Origin: Cryptomeria japonica
Lineage: Eukaryota > Streptophyta > Pinopsida > Cupressales > Cupressaceae
DNA length: 64,000 nt
Assembly: GCF_030272615.1 (NCBI RefSeq)
Contig: NC_081406.1
Location: forward strand, 143,711,041-143,775,040
Direction of reading: 5' to 3'
Shown: piece by piece, positions 56,442 to 64,000 of the stretch
How the letters are laid out: each line of letters opens with the position of its first letter
How positions within the stretch are numbered: the stretch's first letter is position 1
Translations under genes and position numbers: made by a program
The notes under the pieces: generated by a model
What the model was told of the DNA's origin: nothing
Seen by the model: the letters and a program-made list of their open reading frames with translations, nothing else
The model's database searches: none

Positions 56442-57793
56442 GTTCTTCTTCCATGCCATCCATCCATTCTTGTCTTTTGTTGGCCTCATTGAATGTTTTA
56501 GGTTCAACTTCAGTCATGAGGCATAGGTTCACTTGTTCATCATTCTGGGCAAGTCTTCTTCTAGTTTCCACACCATCACTCTTATTTCCCAGAATTTTCT
56601 CTTCCGAGTGATTTAGCTGTACATACTGGTTGGAGGCCTTCTTGGATGTTACCTCCGGTTTAGTATCTGACTGAACTTCATTATCTTTATCACCAAAGTC
56701 ATCATACCAGTTAATCTGTGGTTGACATCCTTTGTGCATATCTTCATCAAATTTTACATGCACACTCTCAACAACTCTTCTTAGTCTTTTATTGTAGCAT
56801 TTTTAGGCCTTTCTATTAGATTCCTTCATCACTCTTGGAGTCAAAACTTCCTAGACCATCCATATCTTTCTTTAATAAAGCACTTTCTTCCAAATAATTT
56901 GAAGTATTTGACTAATGGCTTCCAGTCATACCACAACTCATAAGGTGTCATCCTATTGTTTGTTCTTAATTGAACCTTGTTCAAAGTATATGCAGGAGTA
57001 TGAACAACTTGTTTTCAATATGTGTCCAACAAACTGGCCTCATTTAACATGGTTCTGGCCATCTCCTTGATTGTTCTGTTCTTCCTTTCTACCACACCAT
57101 TTTGCTGCGGTGGCCTAGGAGTAGAGTATTGCCTTCTAATTCCATGTTTTTCACAATAATATTCAAATTCATTTGATGTAAACTTTCCACCCCTATCTGA
57201 TCTTAGGCATTTTAACCTATATCCACTTCCCTTTTCCACCATCTTCTGAAAGATCTTGAATATTTCAAATGCTTGTGATTTATCTTGCATAAAGGTGTCT
57301 CATGTCATTCTTGAGTAGTCATCAATGATGAGCATAAAGTATCTTTCACTGGCAATTTCTCTTGTTCGAGTTGGACCACAGAGGTCTATATGCATGATTT
57401 CAAGTGGTCTTGAGGTGTTGTGCTCTTTTTTCCTGAAGCTCACTTTAGTTTGCTTACCTTTTACACATTCATCACAAAATGTGCTTACTAGTTTGATGAT
57501 GGGTGGGATATTCCTCACACATCCCTTTTTTCTCACTAAAACCAGGTTATCAAGATTTATGTGGCCTAATGTTTAGTGCTACAACCAACTTTCATCTACT
57601 TGTCCTAACATACATTAGGACTCATAGCATTACTTCAGATTATAAAGTTTTCTATCTATTCTATTTCCTTCAGCCACAACTTTACTGGTACTGTCTTTCT
57701 TTATTTGGCAACTGGTTGAGTCAAAGATGAATTTGTAACCTTTGTCACACATTTGACTCATACTCAACAAATTATGCTTTAGGCCTTCCACAT

Positions 57794-58560
57794 TGTTGGT
57801 TAACGAATTGGATTTCTCAAAATTTATAGGTAAATACTCCTATTGCCCAAATAGAAAACCAATGCGAACCAGCAGTTGGGTAAATAATTATTGTTTTTAC
57901 CCTCTGTATTAAGGTACAACTCCCTATATGATATTCAATGAATTTTGAATAAATTTTATTATGTAATTCACTTTTAACCGGAAAGCAAACAAAAGGCTTC
58001 AACATTCACTAGTCAACACAACGTGAATGCTTAATGATGGATAATGAAATTCATAGTAAGACATTTGGTCTCGAATGAAAATTAACTCACAAGATGATCA
58101 AAGATATTTGAACTCTGATTGATACTCACTCATGACTCACAGGACAAGGGGAATCAGAATATTCAAATGCTTTCAACTAATTTCATTTATCAAATTGATT
58201 CACAGACTTCAAATGAAAAATCAAAGAAAAGAATTAGATACATGAACACATAATCATTCCAACAGAAATTTTTACACATTCAAAACACACAGGCTTCTAA
58301 AGCTATATCATATATTCCATTCCATTCAAAGATGGGTATTTCATTGAAATTACAAGTGAGATCAGTCTGTTCCTCCTAATTTCACCAAAAAAATTTATAT
58401 CCCCCGCAAAAACATCATTACTAATATATATAGCCGCTAGGCTTAATTGTCTTTTTTTAACAAAGTGAAACTATGAAATTCAAGAAACAACTGCCTGTAA
58501 CTGAAATTAACTAAATGACTACAAGCCGTAAATAGAGCCATAACGATAAGAACAGAAAAT
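57794..58560 (-). repeat. Presumed 3' LTR of K (right limit uncertain)
   Basis: A non-coding AT-rich stretch between the truncated H and the third ORF. Minus-strand TATA candidates: GATATAAATTT (about 58391-58402) and CTATATATATTAG (58421-58433). I could not place the inner LTR boundary or the polypurine tract. Confidence 0.4.
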
Positions 58561-58563
58561 GGT

Positions 58564-61500
58564 CTAAATTGTCTCTGGGGTGTGCGTGGTGCAACGTATA
58601 TTTTGCCATTCCATATGAGCCACGGAGAAGTTATGAACAACCTGGTAATGTGGGAGCCCAATGTGTAGGATGCGTTGCTTCCAAACTTCTTTATCCATAG
58701 CCACTTGCATGACTTTAATTTTGTGCACTTCTAAGTGATCTGAATAGACAACCAACATAGACTCAATTCGAGCTACCCTAGTGAAGTCATCTCGGGTGAA
58801 AGATTTTGATTCTTTAACAGAGTTTATTTTCCCTTTGAAACTCTGCAACATATCTACTACCTGCTCGATAGTCTGTCCATCTTCCTTCAGAAGTTGTACA
58901 TCAATGAACTTTAAGTCTTTTTGCATCATGACAATGAGTTCTTTCAATTCTTGCAACAACGTAATGGACTCTTCGTGACCTTTCTTTATGATTGAATTTC
59001 TCCATTCAATGTTTTCCTTGGCCACATGCAGTACCTTGTCATCCAAATCATTTACTACCTTTTCTATGAGGAAGTTCATGACACCATATTTCTGCACATC
59101 TTTCATTTGAATCAGTACTGCAGCCCATTTTTTCCTTTCCTTTTCCCACGCCGACACATCTGTTTCAAGCTCTTGAGTTACAGTTACAACATCCTCATAC
59201 ACCCTGACCAGATTAGCAATATACTCTATTCCTTGCTGAATTATGAATTCAAGCCACTCCTCGAAGGTTTCTGCCAACACATGATTTCTCTGAACCTTAT
59301 CCAACAAGTTTTGGTTCACGGGAGATTTAGGATCTAAACTCTGAGGAACCCCTGACAGGGGCTGTGGATTGGGATGATGTATGTCATTAATGTACTCTGC
59401 CATCTGCTTAACAATCTATTTCAACTCCCATTTGTCCTTCTCATCCTTCCATGTTCTGGACAACATTCATTTAGCAGAGGACTCTAGGTGTTTTGCATCA
59501 GCAGCCCTTGAAACAGTTCCTAAATCAACCTTTTCAACAACAAAATCCTACTCAGTTGCATTCTCTGGATCTTTGTCTAAAATCGGCCTAGCCACTTTAG
59601 CTACCTAGTGCCCTGTATTCTCATCCACTTCCAACATAGCTTCTGCTTTTAGCTTTTTAGATTTAGGTGTTTTCTCGAGCCATTTACTCACCATATCTTC
59701 CATGGGTACACTGATAGGGACTACATTGCATTTCTTACTAATTGATGCTCCCAACCACCTTGAAACATTTAGGGATACCTTAGCTGGTGGCGTTTGATAT
59801 TCAGATGAATCCATGGTAGCCAAAGTAGTCACTTGGTTGAGGCTTTCCTCAGGTTGCTCCTTTTCTTTACTTGCATCTTGAGCTGCAGGGATATTTGCTT
59901 CCGGTTCACCCATAATCACCTGCACCTCTTCACTATCAAGAACTATGATAGTTTCTTTTCCTGAAATTTTTGCGCCTTTCTTTTTACTTCTGGAATGGGT
60001 GACTTGAACCGTTGAGGGGCCAAAAAGTGGTTCTTTCAATCTTCTAGTTTGAATCTTCTCACCTTGAGTACCAGTCACACTAGCAATATAATTAATAATG
60101 TTAGAAGAAGAAATTGGTACAACAACATGAGATTGCTCAACTGATTTCTCAGCTAAGGCAGCGGTCAGTCTTATTCCAGACCTATGATCTCTTAACCATT
60201 TTTTCATTCTTCTTATTACATTAAAGGTTTTAGACTGAATATTTTCTTCTTCTCTCCTATCCCAATCAATTTTAGGAATAGGTTGCTCATGAACTCTTTC
60301 ATTGAACTCCGGGTCCAATACATCTTCACCTTCCTCTTCTTATATTTCTACAATGTTCATTGGCAATTTCAAGGTAATGATTTGCCGTAAAGTAAAACTT
60401 GACCATAATCTCCTCCAAACTTCAAATTCATCACAACAATCTTCCCAATAGTCTTCTAACTGGGGTCTATGTGAAAAGTTCACATCAACATTTAGGTGCT
60501 TCACTGCATATTCTTTGTTGTCAAACCCCTATGGAGCAACATATGGCGGCAAATTCATCTTCTTGAGCTCCAATTCTAAGTTCAATGCATCAAAAACAGT
60601 TTGGCAACTATAATATCTAAGTTCAACTAGAAAAATTGCTTCAGACTCGCTTTTCATCTCTAATCTCTTATCAACATGAGCTAGCTATCTGCAAACTTCT
60701 GAAAGTACATAACTATCGAGAGCATATCTGGGCAATCTGAAAGGTTCATCTTCAAAGCCACCAATTCTAATATAAGTAAATCTAGGAAATTGAATAAAAC
60801 AACTCCCATATGTGGTGACCAACTTTAATGCCTCAGGTGACATTCTATTATTCAAATTTCCCTGTAGTTCAAAAGTTAATCTTCCCACAAAGACATCATT
60901 CCATCTCAAGAAGTTTTCTATGTACCTCTGTATCTGCAAATGTGGATAGCACTCATAGACCTTCATTCCATTAACCCAAGGTTCTTGATATAATCTTGGC
61001 CATTCTCTAATATAGGCTAAAATATAAAACAGGTATGAAGTAATATGAAAATTAGTTGTTCCAACAAAATTACTCAACCCTTCATCCAATCTCTCAGCAA
61101 TTACTTGCACCCAGTCAAGGTATTTTTCACCAGCTAATAGTACCTGAATCTAAAAATACATCCAGTCCTCCCAATAGAAGGCATGTGAATTCCCCTTAAG
61201 CCTATTCAAAAGAATCACGATGTCCCTAACTTCTGTGATGAAATGCTCTCTTGTCAAAGGTTTAGGCAACCTAGAACCTCCCTTCTATATTTTAAGGAGC
61301 TAGTTTCTAGCAATGACGCTTTGATAAATACTTCTCTTCTTAGAGAAAAATGTGTATGAGGTTCCTATGGACCAATCTTCATACGACTCTTTGTGAGGAA
61401 TTCCAATTGCAGCCATTACTGTTTCTCTGTCAATCCGCACTAGCATGTCTCCATTATTGGCTCTAATACACCTATTACTAGCATCATATCTGTTCATGCA

Positions 61501-61719
61501 TACATATACTAATTCTGGGCAAGGAGTAGCAATTGGGAATGCAGCGGCCTCAACAAGACCACTGTGAACTATCTTTTCCATCATGGAATTGGCTGTTGGG
61601 TTCTTGGCCCTCTCTAGAAAATTATCTAACTCATCTTGAATGAAGGCTGTATCATCTAACTCTGGGAGGGTACTAACCAAGCATGATGTTCGACCCAATT
61701 TTGGAAGAGTCAGTCTCAT
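58564..61719 (-). pseudogene. Extra ORF (ORF3) of K downstream of integrase, unknown function
   Basis: One frame runs from ATG 61719 (MRLTLPKLGRTSCLVSTLPE) to the stop at 58564-58566, about 1,050 codons, broken only by a few stops (for example after VIARN at 61300 and in 60320-60680). The N-terminal part includes MLVRIDRETVMAAIGIPHKE. The centre (60685-61110) is rich in aromatics (FVGRLTFELQGNLNNRMSPE). A Lys/Glu/Ser-rich linker (59605-60318) includes SRSKKKGAKISGKE. The C-terminal 280 residues are helical (EWLEFIIQQGIEYIANLVRV). No clear transmembrane or signal segment, so it is not an obvious env-like protein. Its size and globular-linker-helix layout recall ORF2 of E, G and B, but I see no confident residue alignment. 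Confidence 0.65.
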
Positions 61720-62708
61720 TTTTGCCTTAAATTGCGTCAATCAGATAGCATTCAACTCCGAGGCAAAGAATTAGACTTTTCCAATTTCAGAACTAAAATA
61801 GAGTAGGGGAAAATAAGCAATTGAACTCACCTATCTTCAACATCAAACTGTGAAACCCTTGGAAGAACTGAGCTAAATTGCCTTCTGTGTCTCCACTCTT
61901 CACCAACAGCAACAATAATTGTCTTACCTGAGACGCGCCATATTTAAGGATGGAAAAGACTGAAAAAAACCAACACATGCTTCGTCCCAGCTCATTCATC
62001 CATGTAAAACTACTTGTGATTTGATATAATTCTGATATGCTTATTAATTAGAAATCAACTCCACACAGTCAACATGCCTTCTCATGATTATTTCCATAAT
62101 TGCAATATGAAAACATGAAAACCAAGGAAAATTATGTTTTGATTGCGCCGCCTTTCCTTCCTAAACACCATTGGGCTGATTTGAAAACACCGCTTTGAAC
62201 CTTGAACTATTTTAAAAGAAGTTTATTGGTTCAAAGTTCAATGACAAAAGATCAACATTTGCGAACAAGCAGAAAGAGATAAAAGGAAAATTCAATGACA
62301 CGGGAATGAACCTTGAACCTTGAACCATTTTTAAAGAAGGTTCAATGGTTGAAGTTCAAAGTGACCACAAGACTAGTACTAAATAGACAACCGCAAAAAC
62401 CAGACAAAAGACCGATTGAACCTTGAACCTTGAACCGAAAAGGTTCAAAGTTCAAGTTCAACAAATATGCTAATGACGACTTAGAACTTAATGGATCACA
62501 TTTCCCTTGAACTCAAATTTTGAACTTTATAAAAGGTTCAACGAAAGAGTACAAAACTCGTTTGATGAAGACTTAAGTCCTATGAAAATAATGACCCCTA
62601 TTTTTGATGGGCTATAAGTGGAAAAATAAAGAGGGGGCAACAATTGGCTTTGACTGGGGAACAGTACTGTGAGGGACTAGGAAGGAACTTAGAATCTTTG
62701 GTTTCGCA
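61720..62708 (-). repeat. K spacer with TTGAACC/GGTTCAA hairpin array
   Basis: Non-coding, between integrase and ORF3. From about 62195 to 62541, TTGAACC and GGTTCAA occur many times as paired arms. The best unit is 62416-62461: a three-fold TTGAACC arm, loop GAAAA, and a GGTTCAA-type arm pairing over about 20 bp with one mismatch and one bulge. Other pairs lie near 62195-62250, 62307-62360 and 62518-62541. Confidence 0.75.
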
Positions 62709-63254
62709 CTACAACAAAGACGAGGATGCAAAATAGGTATAGCTTGACACAATAAAACTGACACAACAAAATTGAGAAAACAACACTGAGCTATGTATAG
62801 AGAATGCAGGGAATACCTGCTTACAATTTGTAGAGCTTGAGATCCTGTCGATTATAAGATAGGGGAAGAACAGTACCATCCATATACGCGAGCTTGAAGA
62901 ATTCGGTCCCTTCACCTCATGAATTAGAAACGGACCTTTCCACAAGGACTCAAATTTTCCATGTGCTCCCCTCAGCTCCCTTCTTTTGTCCCAGAGTAGA
63001 ACTTGATCTCCCTGCATAAATTTCCTCGACCTAGCTTTACGGTCAAAAATCTATTTAACCCACTGCTGATGTTCTGTAATGTGGTCAACCAATTTTTCCC
63101 TTTCCTCTTCTATTCTAGCCAGATGCATAATCCTCCTTTCCAGTGCATTTTGAAAATGTGAATCTTCAATAACTGTCTGTAATTTGGAAGCTGCCAATTC
63201 AAGAGGAAGTGAGAGCTGAGCCCCAACACCATACACTGGTTCAAAAGGTGACAT
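62709..63254 (-). pseudogene. K integrase C-terminal region
   Basis: MSPFEPVYGVGAQLSLPLEL continues the integrase after a frame change and includes an ARIEEEREKLVDHITEHQ helix. After another stop comes MQGDQVLLWDKRRELRGAHG then GKFESLWKGPFLIHEVKG, the GPY/F module typical of Gypsy integrase C-termini. The rest of the lower ORF (Ser-rich, hydrophobic) is probably not coding. Confidence 0.8.
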
Positions 63255-64000
63255 ACCAATTGCTCATTTTGGTGATGTCCTGTCTGCCCACAGGGCCTCA
63301 CATAACCTTTTATGCCAATCCCTAGCATTTTCACTGACCAATTTCTTCATGATATTTATCAGATTTTTGTTACTAGATTCTCCCTGACCATTACCTTGTG
63401 GATAATAGTCAGAGGAATGCACCAAGGAAATACCATGATCATAACAAAACATGGATATTTCTGTAGAAGAAAAACTTGCAGCATTATTAGTCACTATCTT
63501 CAATGGTACCCCAAAACGAACCAGAATATTTTCCTTTAAGAACTCACATATTACTTCTAAGGTTGTTCTCCTAACAGGCACTGCTTCTACCCTCTTAGTA
63601 AAATAATCTATAGCCATGAGAATATGTGTATGTCCAGCGCTGGAAGAAGGTGTTAGTGGACCAATGAAATCTAGTCCCCATTGCTTGAAAGGTTCTTCCA
63701 CAACCACTAGCCTGAGAGGTAAAGCAGCTAGTTGTGGTTTCCCTATAAAGAATTTACATTTATCACACTTTGCAACCCAAACATAAGCATCTTTAAACAT
63801 ACTGGGCCAATAATAGCAATTTCTTAGTATTTTGTATGTGGTGACTGTGGAAGAGAAATGACCGCCACAAGCATCATCATGAAATGACTTCAGCAAGGCC
63901 TCATGCTACACTTTATCCACACACCTCAGAAAGGTTCCATCTAGACCTTTCTTATATAACATGTTATCAAAAATAACATATTTAGTTGCTTTTAATTTCA
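63255..64000 (-). pseudogene. K Gypsy integrase, zinc and catalytic domains (left-truncated by window edge)
   Basis: The frame enters from the edge as KATKYVIFDNMLYKKGLDGT, has a TAG at 63906-63908, then SFHDDACGGHFSS and YYWPSMFKDAYVWVAKCDKC, the HHCC zinc domain. The catalytic core shows WGLDFIGPL (first Asp), KIVTNNAASFSS where the second Asp is Asn, and NGQGESSNKNLINIMKK with the Glu. The D-to-N change would abolish strand transfer. It ends ALWADRTSPK and is followed by a frame change to MSPFEPVYG. Confidence 0.88.

Larger units (their letters stand above)
51746..57793 (-). mobile_element. Copia (Sirevirus-like) element H, 5' part missing
   Basis: The left LTR (51746-53321), polypurine tracts and a degraded pol are present in minus orientation. 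Solo LTR I interrupts pol at 54955-56441. At about 57793 the sequence leaves the Copia gag-pol (after a segment matching A around 41530) and enters the presumed LTR of K, so gag, primer site and 5' LTR are missing from the window. Confidence 0.88.
53487..57793 (-). pseudogene. pol: Copia pol of element H
   Basis: In element sense: integrase pieces (57300-57536 with CDECVKGKQTKVSF and LIIDDYSRMT; 57015-57290 with LRSDRGGKFTS and NGVVERKNRTI), the linker with LNHSEEKILGNKSDGV (56428-56763), then, after solo LTR I, RT from [12 protein letters not shown] (54917 and lower). The RT active site reads YVDVIIFGG, so the second Asp of YVDD is lost. [16 protein letters not shown] follows, and RNase H/C-terminus KTKHIAIKYHFLREKV with NIFAKPLPV (53487-53672). 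Removing I joins DGMEEEL to [13 protein letters not shown], a normal Copia junction. Confidence 0.9.
57794..64000 (-). mobile_element. Gypsy LTR element K, 3' part, runs off the right edge
   Basis: In element sense from the right edge: integrase, integrase C-terminal module, a non-coding stretch with TTGAACC hairpins, a long third ORF, then a presumed 3' LTR ending near TGTTGGTTAACG (plus-strand view, 57794), preceded by CACAT (57789-57793). The other LTR, primer site and gag-RT are outside the window. The long region downstream of integrase is typical of Athila/Tat-type elements. Confidence 0.75.

Noticed and set aside
58564-61719. K ORF3 as an env-like protein
   Set aside because: I saw no signal peptide, membrane anchor or cleavage site. 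Left as unknown.
62709-62860. The hydrophobic tail of the lower K ORF as a membrane protein
   Set aside because: It follows the end of the integrase C-terminal module and is Ser/Phe rich in a shifted context. More likely read-through of non-coding sequence.
1-64000. Assigning a species
   Set aside because: Transposon content alone does not let me name one; gymnosperm is only a guess.

Overview
The window looks like plant nuclear DNA from a large, transposon-saturated genome. A gymnosperm such as a conifer is my guess; no single sequence feature proves it. I see no convincing cellular gene, tRNA, rRNA or CRISPR array. Nearly every base can be assigned to nested LTR retrotransposons, and most insertions are bracketed by LTR ends and 5-bp target-site duplications (TSDs) that I could read directly. 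I use letters for the elements.

Layout. An old plus-strand Gypsy element (M) is the substrate: a protease tail at 1-140, a degraded ORF to 850, then non-coding sequence at 851-951, 3215-3549, 29190-29454 and 35361-36738, and a 3' LTR starting at 36739. Into it fell: J (solo LTR, 952-3214); C (Copia, plus strand, 3550-29184, TSD ATCCT); G (29455-35360, minus, TSD GTATC); A (Copia, 37290-43939, minus, TSD CATGT); B (44093-51162, minus, TSD AGGCA); H (Copia, minus, from 51746). C itself holds E (7192-15463, plus), inserted inside its reverse transcriptase, and D (17249-28586, Gypsy, minus, TSD CAACC), inserted inside its 3' LTR. E holds solo LTR F (7647-8843, TSD AATTG) in its 5' LTR. H holds solo LTR I (54955-56441, TSD GTTCT) and is cut by K, a minus-strand Gypsy element running off the right edge. 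Nesting reaches four levels (M, C, E, F).

How the parts relate. A, H and C encode Copia gag-protease-integrase-RT-RNase H, all now broken. E, G and B share the Met-initiator primer site, repeated AAAGGGGGAGA polypurine tracts and LTR end signals with A and H, but have no polymerase. Instead they carry a coiled-coil plus CCHC gag and a second, roughly 1.1-kb-codon ORF of unknown function with conserved blocks in all three copies. They look like a polymerase-less Sirevirus-like lineage that would depend on elements such as A and H. D is a Gypsy derivative whose gag-protease is joined in frame to the integrase C-terminus. On the opposite strand it carries a plant-mobile-domain (PMD) gene with one apparent intron.

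The most unusual signals are non-coding. D has three arrays of a decamer (C-A/G-CGTCTGTG type) repeated every 19-21 bp, oriented the same way relative to each of its two transcription units. Several elements also carry arrays of small inverted repeats in which the stems differ from unit to unit but stay complementary while the loop is conserved: the PMD intron of D, the C 3' UTR, the E and I LTRs, the A and G LTRs, the D leader, and the K region upstream of its extra ORF.
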